The notes beneath the pieces were generated by a model. That model was not told the origin of the DNA. It saw only the letters and a program-made list of their open reading frames with translations, and searched no databases. The position numbers and the translations under genes were made by a program. From CAWAHD01 sp963781785 (GTDB lineage Bacteria > Planctomycetota > Planctomycetia > Isosphaerales > Isosphaeraceae), in contig CAWAHD010000002.1 of assembly GCA_963781785.1 (NCBI GenBank), forward strand, positions 1,674,001-1,738,000: 64,000 nt of DNA, given 5' to 3'. How positions within the stretch are numbered: position 1 is the stretch's first letter; every line of letters starts with the position of its first letter. This document shows positions 32,852 through 41,170 of the stretch, piece after piece.

Positions 32852-32858
32852 ACTCATT
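32837..32858 (+). other. Perfect 10-bp inverted repeat spanning the xylA stop codon
   Basis: The sequence AATGAGTTCA-TC-TGAACTCATT is a perfect inverted repeat that includes the last codons and the TGA of xylA. In RNA it would make a 10-bp hairpin with a 2-base loop. There is no T run after it, so a classical terminator is not supported. Confidence 0.7.
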
Positions 32859-32874
32859 GACATTATAATGAGAC

Positions 32875-32898
32875 GTCAGGCTGGAAAGCCTGACCTAC
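32875..32898 (+). repeat. Dispersed hairpin repeat (REP-like), copy 1
   Basis: The core GTCAGGCTGGAAAGCCTGAC is a perfect 8-bp stem with a GGAA loop, followed by CTAC. The same unit occurs three more times at 37.7-37.8 kb. Here it lies between the convergent xylA and PfpI-like genes, where it could end transcription from either side. Confidence 0.85.
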
Positions 32899-32927
32899 GC
32901 TCTCTGCGGCCACGGTGAACCTCCGCT

Positions 32928-33458
32928 TCATCGCTGTTCCTCGAGCGCCGCGAAGATGCCCTCCATGAAGGCGGGAAGGTCGTCCGGCGTGCGGCTGGTA
33001 ACGAGGTTGCCGTCGCGCACACAGGCCGCGTCCTGCCAGATGCCGCCGGCGTTCTCGACGTCGTCGCGGATCGCGAAGAAACCGGTCACCTTCCGCCCCT
33101 TCAAGCATTTCGCCGAGCAGAGCATCCACGGCCCGTGGCAAATCGCCGCCAGCACCTTGCCGAGGCGGGCTCCCTCGGTGACGAGGGCGACCATGCTGGG
33201 GTGGCGCCTCATGTGGTCGGGAGAGTAACCGCCCGGGATGATGATGGCGTCGAAGTCAGACGCCTTCACCTCGCTGGCAGCGACCTCGGACTTCGCAGGG
33301 TATCCGTGCTTGGACGCGTACGTCTCGCCCGCCTTCGGGCCGACAACCTGCACCTGGCAGCCGGCTTCGCGAAGCCGGAGAACCGGGTACCAGAGCTCAA
33401 GGTCTTCGTAGAACTTCTCGACCAGCACAGCCACGCGCTTGCCTTTTGAGCTGCTCAT
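32928..33458 (-). CDS. DJ-1/PfpI family protein
   Basis: The start is the ATG at 33458 with GGAGAG upstream; a longer N-terminus to 33491 is less likely. The 176-residue product has the family fold: KRVAVLVEKFYEDLELWYPV with the conserved Glu, FDAIIIPGGYSPDHMRRHP, and the nucleophile elbow AAICHGPWMLCSA with its reactive Cys and adjacent His. Members act as glyoxalases, deglycases, chaperones or peptidases; which one cannot be told. The gene lies 45 bases after the SDR gene and is probably in one operon with it. Confidence 0.9.
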   Translation of the reverse strand: MSSSKGKRVAVLVEKFYEDLELWYPVLRLREAGCQVQVVGPKAGETYASKHGYPAKSEVAASEVKASDFDAIIIPGGYSPDHMRRHPSMVALVTEGARLGKVLAAICHGPWMLCSAKCLKGRKVTGFFAIRDDVENAGGIWQDAACVRDGNLVTSRTPDDLPAFMEGIFAALEEQR

Positions 33459-33503
33459 GCTTTTCTCTCCGGATACGGGGTGATTCGCCACGGGGTTGCG
33501 TCT

Positions 33504-34538
33504 TCAGGTCGCCGCGCTCACTTCGGTTTCGCTTGGTTGCGGCGGTCGATGCTCGAGCATCGCCCTTTCGATGGCGGTCTCGAAGGGAAACGGTGGTCGA
33601 TACCCGAGCACGCGGCGTGCCTTTTCAATCGAATAGTCGAGATTGAGGGCGAGAAACTTAAACCGCGCCTTGTTGATGATCGGGGCGCTCCTGGCACCGC
33701 GGAGCTTGGCGATGCCCTCGACCAGGTTCGCCAGTACTCGCGCCAGGCCGCGAGGGATGTGCCGGGTAGGGGGCTTGAGGCCGGCCAGCTCGGCGACCTT
33801 GCCGACAAACTGCGTTTTGGTTACCGGCTGACCGTCCGTCAGGTTGAAAATCTCGCCGGCAGCGCCAGGCGTCTCAGCGGCCAGAAAGATCCCTTCCACG
33901 AGGTTTTTGACATAGATACAATTGAGAATTTGCTGCCCGGAGCCGAAATAGGCGAACGTGCCGCGGCGCAGATTGAAGAGCAGCTTGGGCAGCACCGTGC
34001 GGTCGCGCTCGCCGTAGATGAAGCCGGGCCGGACGATCGCCGCTGGCAGCCCCCGCTCGCGATGATACTCCAGGACGAGGGCCTCGGCCTCCGTCTTCGA
34101 TCTCGTGTAGGCGTCGAGCGAGGTCGCCGCGGGTGGGACCGATTCGTCGGTGCCAAAGTGGTCGCGCCCCTCGTAGACTCCCAGCGAGCTGACGTGCACG
34201 AACCGCTTGACCCGCGCGGCCACGGCGGCCTCGAGCAACAAGCGCAGGGCGTCGACATTGAGCCGTCGGAATTCGTCGAGAGTACCCCAGTCACCGACCT
34301 TGGCGGCGCAGTTGAACACCCAGTCCGCCCCGGTGGCCCCGGTGATGAGTGACTGGGAATCCTCGAGGTCGCCGCGGACCGTCTCCACTCCCCACTGATC
34401 CAGCCACCGGGTGTCGCTTGTGGGCCGGACGAGCGCTCGAACGCGATGCCCGCGGCGCAGGGCTTCCTCGGCGGCATGGCTGCCGACCAGGCCGGTCGCG
34501 CCGGTGATAAAGATCGTCTTGGGATCCTTCGTGTCCAT
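33504..34538 (-). CDS. NAD-dependent epimerase/dehydratase (extended SDR)
   Basis: The protein has 344 residues. The Rossmann motif TIFITGATGLVGSH near residues 8-21 binds NAD(P). The catalytic YxxxK is seen as YTRSK near residue 145 and the conserved Ser in VHVSSLGVYEGR. The C-terminal substrate domain (IRPG-like IVRPGFIYGERD, IYVKNLVEGIFLA) matches the 3-beta-hydroxysteroid dehydrogenase / sugar epimerase group. The substrate is not known. The ATG at 34538 is followed by MDTKDPKTIFI without a signal peptide, so the enzyme is cytoplasmic. Confidence 0.9.
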   Translation of the reverse strand: MDTKDPKTIFITGATGLVGSHAAEEALRRGHRVRALVRPTSDTRWLDQWGVETVRGDLEDSQSLITGATGADWVFNCAAKVGDWGTLDEFRRLNVDALRLLLEAAVAARVKRFVHVSSLGVYEGRDHFGTDESVPPAATSLDAYTRSKTEAEALVLEYHRERGLPAAIVRPGFIYGERDRTVLPKLLFNLRRGTFAYFGSGQQILNCIYVKNLVEGIFLAAETPGAAGEIFNLTDGQPVTKTQFVGKVAELAGLKPPTRHIPRGLARVLANLVEGIAKLRGARSAPIINKARFKFLALNLDYSIEKARRVLGYRPPFPFETAIERAMLEHRPPQPSETEVSAAT

Positions 34539-34965
34539 GCCTCAGATCGCACCGGAAAAAAATGGATGACCCGACCAGGCAATCATCCTAACCAATCCAG
34601 GCACGCGGCGAAAATGCGCCTCTCATCCAGAAACCTGCATCATCCATTCGCCGGGCCGCGGAGTCGTGTCTCCCTCCGTACCGATCGCGGCCGTCGCTCG
34701 AGCGGACGTAGGCCGGCCGTGAGCACGAAGCCGACCCACGGTGCGAGCATGCTCTCCCGATCGACTGAAAACCGAAAGATGGGGGTGGTTTTCAAGTCGG
34801 CGATCGGTGTAGGCTTGAATGTCTCGGAAGTCTTTGGGAGTTGGTAGCGCACCGTGGCGAGATACGGAGCCGCTCTCGCCGGTCTTCCGGTCGCCGTGTC
34901 GACCTCCGCATGACACGGCCGATTGCTTTGAGCGGGCGGCCAAACGAGCTGATGTGGTGTTCGGG
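34539..34965. other. Intergenic region between the divergent SDR and dksA genes
   Basis: About 430 bases without a recognised gene. A minus-strand frame (34640-34852) has a short hydrophobic run, but no ribosome site or family match supports it. Confidence 0.4.
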
Positions 34966-34994
34966 TTGACCGGAACGGAGTGAGGGCCTAGGAT
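34966..34994 (+). promoter_or_regulatory. Candidate sigma-70-type promoter for dksA-lspA
   Basis: A TTGACC (-35) and a TAGGAT (-10, four of six consensus positions) are separated by 17 bases. They lie about 65 bases before the dksA ATG. Confidence 0.45.
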
Positions 34995-35058
34995 TCGCAA
35001 TTCCTGACCCTCCGTGGAACTGACAGAGGCAGCGCGGCGAGGAAGGAAGGCTGGATTC

Positions 35059-35445
35059 ATGGCGAACGGGTTCAAAACGGAAGAGCTGGGGACTTTTCGG
35101 CAAACGCTTCAAGGTTTGCGCGCTCGGCTTCGTGGCGATCTGAACCAGATGACCGACGAGGCCCTGCACTGGGACAATGCCGGGGGAACGGGCAACCTGT
35201 CGAACGTACCCTTGCATATGGCCGACCTGGGAACCGACAACTACGACCAGGAGTTCACACTCGGCCTGATCGAGAACGAACAAGAGACGCTCGAGCTGAT
35301 CAACGAGGCCCTGACCCGCATGGAGAAGGGGACTTACGGGCAGTGCGTCGAGTGTTCCGAGTTGATCACGAAGCCACGCCTCCAGGCGATCCCGTATGCG
35401 AAACATTGCATTCGCTGTGCACGGAAGCTGGAGGGCGCCGAATGA
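35059..35445 (+). CDS. DksA/TraR-family C4 zinc-finger protein
   Basis: The ATG at 35059 (MANGFKTEELGTFRQTLQGL) is preceded by AGGAAGG and gives 128 residues. A helical N-terminal part with a coiled-coil character precedes the C-terminal zinc finger. The finger has four cysteines in two CxxC pairs (QCVECSEL and CIRCARKL) 17 residues apart, the standard DksA/TraR arrangement. Such proteins bind the secondary channel of RNA polymerase or act in related regulation. The coiled-coil tip does not show the canonical DxxDxA clearly, so a classical DksA role is not certain. It is coupled to lspA by an ATGA overlap. Confidence 0.88.
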   Translation: MANGFKTEELGTFRQTLQGLRARLRGDLNQMTDEALHWDNAGGTGNLSNVPLHMADLGTDNYDQEFTLGLIENEQETLELINEALTRMEKGTYGQCVECSELITKPRLQAIPYAKHCIRCARKLEGAE

Positions 35446-36053
35446 CGGGTGACGGTCGCGTGGGGCCGGGCCGCTGGATTCTCTTCTGGTCGATCGCCGT
35501 GGGCGGGACCGTCTTCGACCTGGTCACCAAGTCACTGGTGTTCGCGCGCGTCGGCCCACGCGGCTCGCCGCCAGTTCCCATCGTGCCCAACATCCTCGAG
35601 CTACATACCAGCGAGAATACCGGCGCCCTCTGGGGATTCGGTGCTGATCTCCCCGGCAGCAGCTTGATCTTCGCCGGGCTCTCCGTGATTGCCGCGGCGG
35701 TCATCCTCTATTATCTCTTCGCGCTGGGCGCGGCCTCGAGCCGGGTGCTGACGGTTGCCCTGGGGCTGATCATGGCCGGTGCGATGGGCAACTGTTACGA
35801 CCGCTTGACCCTGGGGTACGTCCGCGACTTCGTTCACTTCCATGTCGATCCGATCGGCTTCAACTGCGCGATCTTCAACTTCGCCGACAACATGCTGGTG
35901 ATCGGCGCATGCACGCTCGTCCTCTTCGCGTTGCGGCCCGCCAAGTCGCAGCCGGGCGAGCAGGCCGAGACCGCGCTCTGGAGCAACGATTTGGCGGGCA
36001 AAGCGCCCGATCCTGCCGAGACCAGGCCGGAAGGCCAGTTTTACACGTCGTGA
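35442..36053 (+). CDS. lspA: Lipoprotein signal peptidase (signal peptidase II)
   Basis: LspA cleaves signal peptides of lipidated prolipoproteins in the inner membrane. The 203-residue product has four hydrophobic segments (WILFWSIAVGGTVFDLVTKS; SSLIFAGLSVIAAAVILYYL; VLTVALGLIMAGAMGN; MLVIGACTLVLFAL). Both catalytic aspartates are in conserved context: GNCYDRL and FNFADNML. A NTGALWGF segment matches the conserved Asn-rich loop. The ATG overlaps the dksA stop, so the two genes are translated together. The C-terminal tail of about 30 residues is longer than usual. Confidence 0.94.
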   Translation: MTGDGRVGPGRWILFWSIAVGGTVFDLVTKSLVFARVGPRGSPPVPIVPNILELHTSENTGALWGFGADLPGSSLIFAGLSVIAAAVILYYLFALGAASSRVLTVALGLIMAGAMGNCYDRLTLGYVRDFVHFHVDPIGFNCAIFNFADNMLVIGACTLVLFALRPAKSQPGEQAETALWSNDLAGKAPDPAETRPEGQFYTS

Positions 36054-36089
36054 TTGAGCGCCAACCGTCCCGCGCCCGCATCGGGTTGG

Positions 36090-37500
36090 TTACACATCGT
36101 AGTAAAGCGCGAACTCGTATGGGTGCGGGCGGACGCGGAGAGTCTCGACTTCGTGGGTCTGTTTGTACCAGATCCAGGTATCGATGACGTCGGGGGTGAA
36201 GACATCGCCCCGGAGCAGGAAGTCGTGGTCGGCCCTCAGGGCTTCGAGCGAGGCTTCCAGTGAGCGCGGAGTCGTCGGGACGTTGTCGAGCTCTTCGGGT
36301 TGAAGGTCGTAGATGTCTTTATCAAGCGGGTCGCCCGGACGCAGCTTGTTTTGAATGCCGTCAAGGACGGCCATGACCATGGCCGAAAACAGCAGATAGG
36401 GGTTGGCGGCGCTGTCGGGGCATCGGTACTCGATGCGCCGGCTCCTGGGGCTGGGGCTGTTGAGGGGGACGCGGACGATCGAGGCCCGATTGCGGCGGCT
36501 GTACGAAATCTTGGTGGGCGCCTCGAAGCCGGGGACGAGCCGCTTGTAGCTGTTGGTGGTGGGATTCGCAAACGCGCACAATGCCAGGGCATGCTTGAGC
36601 AAGCCGCCGATCGCGTGGATCCCCAGGTCGGAGAGACCGGCATACCCCTGGCCAGCCAGGAGCGGCTGGTTCTCCTTCCAGAGCGTGAGATGCGTGTGCA
36701 TGCCCGAGCCATTGTCACCGAAGAGGGGCTTCGGCATGAAGGTCGCCGTCCGGCCGTTGCGCCTTGCCACGTTGCGGATGATGTATTTCGCCATGACCAC
36801 CTGGTCGGCGCCTTCGACCAGACGTTGCGGCAGCAGGTCGATCTCGCACTGGCCGCCGGTGGCCACTTCGTGAAAGTGGGCCGCCGTGCCGATGCCGCAC
36901 TCCGCCATCTTCTGCGCCATCTCGGAGCGAAGGTCCACCAGGCTGTCGGTGGGCGGGCACGGAAAATAGCCGAGCCCGGAGCCGGGCTTGTAACCCAGAT
37001 TGGGAGACTCAGCCCGGCCGCGGTTCCACACCCCCTCGACTGAATCAACGTGGTAGAAACACTCGTGACCGCGCTGGTCGAACTGAACGTTGTCGAAGAT
37101 GAAGAACTCGAGCTCCGGCGCCAGCAGGCACTCGTCGGCCACTCCCGTGTTCCGCATGTAGCTTGTGGCCTTGCGGGCGATGTTGCGCGGGTCGCGGGTG
37201 TAGTCCTGATGCGTGATCGGATCCTGGATATTGCAGATCATCGTCAGGGTCGGCTGCGCCGGAAACGGATCGATCAGGGCCGTTTCCGGTTGTGGGACGA
37301 CCAGCAGGTCCGCCTCGTTGATCGCGCCAGCCCACGACGCTCGAGCCGTCGAACTGAAATCCCTCTTCGAATGTCTCCTCGGAAAGCGCATCAGCCGGTA
37401 TCGAAAAATGCTGCCACGCGCCGGGAAAATCCATGAACCGCAGGTCGACCGTGGTGACCTCGCGCTGCCGGATCTGTGCCAGAACTTCTTTCGGAGTCAC
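36090..37500 (-). CDS. glnA: Glutamine synthetase type I, frameshifted
   Basis: The enzyme makes glutamine from glutamate, ammonia and ATP. The start is a GTG at 37500 with a strong AGGAGAGG site. N-terminal segments GAWQHFSIPADAL and EEGFQFDGSSVVGW are canonical. The frame breaks near 37325 and resumes at AINEADLLVVPQPE. Metal- and substrate-binding motifs then follow: ELEFFIFD, EVATGGQCEIDL, FMPKPLFGDNGSGMHTHLTL, NPTTNSYKRLVPGFEAP and RSRRIEYRCPDSAANPYLLF. A break in this central gene is most simply a sequence error. The NxxE/K adenylylation region is present near the C-terminus in altered form. Length is about 470 residues, as usual. Confidence 0.92.
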
Positions 37501-37722
37501 GCAACCTCTCCTGTACCGAGCAATGGCTCGCGTTGACACGAGCCATTTTAACACAAGGATGAAGGATGAAGGATGAAGGATGAACAAATCCACGTCCGGT
37601 CGAGCGATTTCTGATTCAGCGTTAGTCCTTGATCCTTGCATTCTGCCCGTGGCATCGGAGATGCTGGTGGAGGCCAGTTCCGCGTTCCAGTTCGCCTGAA
37701 TGGAGCCGCTAACGGCGTCGCG

Positions 37723-37747
37723 CGTAGGTCAGGCTTTCCAGCCTGAC
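37723..37747 (-). repeat. REP-like hairpin repeat, copy 2 (inverted)
   Basis: GTAGGTCAGGCTTTCCAGCC is the reverse complement of the unit at 32875-32898, identical over the stem and loop. Confidence 0.85.
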
Positions 37748-37760
37748 GACAAAAAAACAC

Positions 37761-37784
37761 GTCAGGCTGGAAAGTCTGACCTAC
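37761..37784 (+). repeat. REP-like hairpin repeat, copy 3
   Basis: The unit GTCAGGCTGGAAAGTCTGAC differs by one base (C to T) from the others. The change leaves a G-T pair in the stem, so the hairpin survives. Confidence 0.85.
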
Positions 37785-37803
37785 AACGGATGACAAAAAA
37801 CAC

Positions 37804-37827
37804 GTCAGGCTGGAAAGCCTGACCTAC
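37804..37827 (+). repeat. REP-like hairpin repeat, copy 4
   Basis: This is an exact copy of the 32875 unit, 43 bases after copy 3 and in the same direction. It is separated from copy 3 by a GATGACAAAAAACAC spacer similar to the one before copy 3. It ends just before the ATG of the LigD-PE-like gene. Confidence 0.85.
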
Positions 37828-37828
37828 A

Positions 37829-38203
37829 ATGAATGAGCGTTTCATGCCACGGTTCGTCGTACTCGAACATGCGTGGAATGCGGTGCACTGGGATTTCATG
37901 CTTGAGCATGGCGAGGTCTTGCGGACCTGGGCGATCGATGCACCGATCGCTCCGGAGCGTGATTTGCCGGCCCGTGCACTCGGAGACCACCGGAAGCTCT
38001 ATCTGGAATTTGAAGGTGAGCTATCCGGAGGCAGGGGGAGGGTGCGCAGGCTCGACGCAGGCACCTTCCGCGCCCTGACCTGGTCGGCCGATCACGTGAG
38101 CGTGGAAGTGACGGGTACTCAACTGGCCGGCATCGTCGACCTGTGCAGGTCGGGCCCGGAGCCTGGCCTGCTGTGGATCTTTCGCGTCAGAAACTTCGAT
38201 TGA
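37829..38203 (+). CDS. LigD 3'-phosphoesterase (PE)-domain-like protein
   Basis: The protein has 124 residues. Its N-terminal segment PRFVVLEHAWNAVHWDFMLE with HGEVLRTWAI matches the PE domain of bacterial LigD (FVxxxH...HxDFxLE...LxSWA), which trims 3' ends in non-homologous end joining. The His and Asp/Glu of that segment would bind metal. It is a stand-alone domain; no ligase, polymerase or Ku gene is adjacent. The ATG at 37829 follows directly after a hairpin repeat; an ATG at 37844 is also possible. The last 85 bases overlap the convergent gene that ends at 38119. Confidence 0.78.
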   Translation: MNERFMPRFVVLEHAWNAVHWDFMLEHGEVLRTWAIDAPIAPERDLPARALGDHRKLYLEFEGELSGGRGRVRRLDAGTFRALTWSADHVSVEVTGTQLAGIVDLCRSGPEPGLLWIFRVRNFD

Positions 38204-38907
38204 AGCACCTTGCGCGAAGGGAGCCGGGGTTTCGGGAACGCACCCTTGGCCCGGTCCGACTGGCCGCCGAGCCGGATCTGATGGTCGCGGATCTGAAGTT
38301 CTTGAAGTTGCACGTCGTCGCGCCCGATGTGCGGCGTATAGCGCACCAGAACGACCGGGTGACCTTCCTTGCGAGCCCATTCGACGTCGATCCCATGAGA
38401 CCGTCCATACTCCACGATCCGGTCAAGGATGTGATCGGCGGGGACGGGCAGGATTCCGGCGCGGATTTTCTCCAGCGTCAGCTCGACGGTATTCCCGCCC
38501 GGGACCCTGGGGCGGGCGACCACCGTGATCACCGACTGCATGCCTCCCTGCCGGAGCTGGAAGGCAAGCGTGATCCGGTTGGGCTCGAACAGGACGCGGG
38601 GCTCGGCCACCTCGGGAGGTAGCTGGTCGGCGAAGGACGTGACCAGGTCTTCAGCGAGCCAAGCGTTGACTTCCTGGTCGGTGAAGACGGCCTCCCAAAC
38701 CGGCTCATTGCAAATGTCATTGCGGAGCTGCAAACTTTGAGCGACAAACTTCTTGGCCCGGCCAGCCCGCTTTTCTCGCGGGAGCCGAACCATGTCGCGA
38801 TAGTACGATGGCTCGTACGTCAACGAGAACCACACCGCCGCCGGCACGGCGACGAAGACGCTCACGACGAGCAAAGATCCGATCAGCCACTTTTTCTTTT
38901 TTGGCAT
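38119..38907 (-). CDS. Membrane-anchored hypothetical protein
   Basis: The ATG at 38907 gives MPKKKKWLIGSLLVVSVFVA, a signal anchor at residues 6-27, and about 235 residues outside the membrane. The exported part has a two-repeat beta/alpha look (EVNAWLAEDLVTSFADQLPP; RITLAFQLRQGGMQSVITVV) and may be a lipid- or ligand-binding fold. No family is recognised. The C-terminal 28 residues are encoded over the 3' end of the convergent LigD-PE-like gene, so their true end could be earlier. A longer start at 38961 lacks support. Confidence 0.65.
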   Translation of the reverse strand: MPKKKKWLIGSLLVVSVFVAVPAAVWFSLTYEPSYYRDMVRLPREKRAGRAKKFVAQSLQLRNDICNEPVWEAVFTDQEVNAWLAEDLVTSFADQLPPEVAEPRVLFEPNRITLAFQLRQGGMQSVITVVARPRVPGGNTVELTLEKIRAGILPVPADHILDRIVEYGRSHGIDVEWARKEGHPVVLVRYTPHIGRDDVQLQELQIRDHQIRLGGQSDRAKGAFPKPRLPSRKVLQSKFLTRKIHSRPGSGPDLHRSTMPAS

Positions 38908-39544
38908 CGGACATCCCGATCTGCGAGTGAAGGGGACGCAACGTTGCGAACCGACCACCACTCGTGGGGGCGGTGAGCGAGGGTGTCAAGCGCGAGTGCC
39001 GGAGAGGAGGGTGGGCCGTTCCGTATCTAAAGCATACGACTCCCTGTCGATCCGGTCAACCCGGGCCGCTTGCGAAGTTGAGAAGTCGCAACATCTTAGG
39101 CCCACTGCCCTTCCGTTGTCAATTGAGCGATTCTCCCAGTGAAATCCCGATTCTGCCTCATTCGCGGAGGAAACTTGGGGAAAGTGGCGGGTTACGCCGC
39201 CGGAATCTGATCCCGTTCCTAGGGTGATCCATTCAGCCGCCCGTGAGCCGCGTCGCGAGCACTGCCGGCTTTCTTCACGTTGCGGGTATCACCTGGCGGG
39301 TTCCGACCAGCAGAGACCGTTTTGATAGGATACAAAAGTTCATATTCCCGGCCGTTTTTCGCCGATACGTCCGGTCAAGAGAACCCACCCGGGCCCTTGC
39401 GCGGCGGGTCTTTCGATACATTCCGGGCGTTTTTCGCCGGAAATCGATCGGATTCGCGCCGGTGAGCGATCGAGCCATTGTTGAAAGAGTGGCCGGGGAC
39501 ATAGCATACAGTGATCGAACTCGACTCGTGCGGAGTCCGGTCAC
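38908..39544. other. Intergenic region, no gene seen
   Basis: About 640 bases between divergent genes. It contains three short CCGTTTTTCGCC-like motifs (near 39349, 39428 and on related lines) but no frame with gene-like properties. It is probably the promoter region of the 39545 operon. Confidence 0.45.
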
Positions 39545-40411
39545 ATGCCCTCGCGTTTCGTTTCACTGGCCATCTTGGTCTACTGGTCGATTGCCGCGTT
39601 CTTTTTGCTGAGCTGGGATGTGATTCCCGAGCTGAGCTCGGGATATCCCCCGGACCTGCGGGCGATCGCGGGCGCGGGTGATTCCATGCGGCCGGTGCGC
39701 TGGAGCATTCAGGTCGTCGATGATCCGCGGCATCCGGACGAGCGGCGACCTGTGGGTGAAGCCGTCACGGCCGCGTCGCGCCGGCGAGATGGCTGGGTCG
39801 AGCTGACCAGTCACGTCCAGATCGACGCCGGGGGTTTGCTCAAGGGGACGCCGTTCGGGAGCCGGGCCAACATCCGTCTCGGGGTTGAGAGCATCTATCG
39901 CGTCGAGCCATCGGGCAATCTGCAATCCTTTGATATCCGGGTCAACTCCCGGGAGTCGCGCGCTCCGCTGATCACGGTCACCGGTCTGCTCGAGGGAACC
40001 AAGATGAAGGTCAATTCCCAGGGGCCGGTCCCGATTCTGAACCAGAATCTAAGCTTCGACTACGAGCCTCGGACCGTGGTTCAGGACGTGCTTCGGCCGC
40101 TCGACCGGCTTCCCGGCCTGCACGTCGGGCAGCGCTGGGAGTCGCGGGTGGTCAACCCGTTCACCGGCCAGGTTGACCGCGTCCGCGTCGAGGTCGCGCG
40201 GCGAGGGTTGATCCACTGGGACGGCAACCCCGTGACAACCTTCGAGGTGGCGCAGCATATGGGCCCATGGACCATGAAGACATGGGTCCGCACCGACGGA
40301 GTCATTCTCCGCCACGAGGTGCCATTTCCTTACGTGCGGCTGGTCCTGGAACGCCGGCCGGAGGAAGTGCTCGCCCCGATTTTGTCCCAGCCCAGGGGGC
40401 CCGCCCCATGA
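39545..40411 (+). CDS. Hypothetical protein upstream of an ABC exporter
   Basis: The protein has 288 residues. A hydrophobic segment at 7-24 (SLAILVYWSIAAFFLLSWDV) anchors it. The rest is beta-rich without cysteines and contains LVGQRWESRVVNPF-like VGQRWESRVVNPFTGQ and MGPWTMKTWVRTDGVILRHE, which resemble DUF3108-like or lipoprotein-localisation folds only in a general way. The gene overlaps the ABC ATPase start (ATGA), so the three genes to 42926 form an operon. It may be a periplasmic partner of the exporter. Confidence 0.7.
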   Translation: MPSRFVSLAILVYWSIAAFFLLSWDVIPELSSGYPPDLRAIAGAGDSMRPVRWSIQVVDDPRHPDERRPVGEAVTAASRRRDGWVELTSHVQIDAGGLLKGTPFGSRANIRLGVESIYRVEPSGNLQSFDIRVNSRESRAPLITVTGLLEGTKMKVNSQGPVPILNQNLSFDYEPRTVVQDVLRPLDRLPGLHVGQRWESRVVNPFTGQVDRVRVEVARRGLIHWDGNPVTTFEVAQHMGPWTMKTWVRTDGVILRHEVPFPYVRLVLERRPEEVLAPILSQPRGPAP

Positions 40412-41157
40412 TTGCACTATCCGGCGTGACCAAGCGGTTTGGAACCAAATGCGCCGTCGACCGGCTCGACCTGGAGGTCCGCCGCGGAGAGATCTTCGCT
40501 TTTCTCGGACCCAACGGAGCGGGGAAGACAACCACGATCAAGATGATCTGCGGCCTGCTCGCGCCCAACGCGGGCACCGTGCAGGTCGGCGGCTTCGACG
40601 CGTCGAGCCAGCAGGCACGGCAACTGCTGGGCTATGTTCCGGACCAACCGTACCTGTACGACAAGCTCACCGGGCGCGAGTTTCTCAAGTTCGTCGTGGA
40701 GATGTACGCGCTTGAGCATCGCCAGGCCGCTCAGCGGATCGACGAGCTGATCGAGATCTTCGAGATGGGCGACTATGTCGACGAGCTATGCGAGAACTAC
40801 TCGCAAGGGATGAAACAGCGGGTGGTCTTCGCGTCGGCCCTGGTGCACGATCCCAGGGCGCTGGTGGTCGATGAGCCGCTCGTGGGTCTTGACCCTCGAA
40901 GCGCCCGGATCGTCAAGGACCTGTTCATCACGCACGCGCGTGCCGGCGCGGCGGTGCTGATGTCGACCCACCTTCTGGCGATCGCGGAGGAGCTCGCTGA
41001 CCGGATCGGGATCGTCGATCACGGCCGGATGCTTGCCGTCGGCACACTCGAAGAGCTTCGCCGCCAAGCCGAGCATCGCGGGCCGCTTGAAGAGCTGTTC
41101 TTGAAACTCACCGGAGACCATCGGCCGCGCGCAGTGCGATGTTGTCCCCGGAATTGA
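40408..41157 (+). CDS. ABC transporter ATP-binding protein (ABC-2 exporter type)
   Basis: The protein has 249 residues. It has Walker A FLGPNGAGKTTTIKMI, the Q-loop region YVPDQPYLYDKLTG, the signature NYSQGMKQRVVFASALVHDP, Walker B ALVVDEPLVGLD and the switch His in STHLLAIAEE. The short form and the LTGREFLKFV segment are typical of exporter ATPases that pair with a separate permease. The ATG at 40408 overlaps the upstream stop codon. The substrate is unknown. Confidence 0.93.
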   Translation: MIALSGVTKRFGTKCAVDRLDLEVRRGEIFAFLGPNGAGKTTTIKMICGLLAPNAGTVQVGGFDASSQQARQLLGYVPDQPYLYDKLTGREFLKFVVEMYALEHRQAAQRIDELIEIFEMGDYVDELCENYSQGMKQRVVFASALVHDPRALVVDEPLVGLDPRSARIVKDLFITHARAGAAVLMSTHLLAIAEELADRIGIVDHGRMLAVGTLEELRRQAEHRGPLEELFLKLTGDHRPRAVRCCPRN

Positions 41158-41170
41158 TCGGTAGAGAGCC

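Larger units (their letters stand above)
37501..37828. other. Intergenic region upstream of glnA, repeat-rich
   Basis: This region carries the divergent promoters of glnA and the LigD-PE-like gene. It includes an AGGATGAAGGATGAAGGATG tandem (37557-37578) and three copies of the REP-like hairpin. Confidence 0.6.

Noticed and set aside
31412..32863. 483-residue open frame on the minus strand
   Set aside because: It is the exact antisense of xylA, whose catalytic motifs are all present on the plus strand.
37090..37500. Programmed frameshift in glnA
   Set aside because: No slippery heptamer or downstream structure is apparent at about 37325, glutamine synthetases are not known to use one, and many other genes here have similar breaks.
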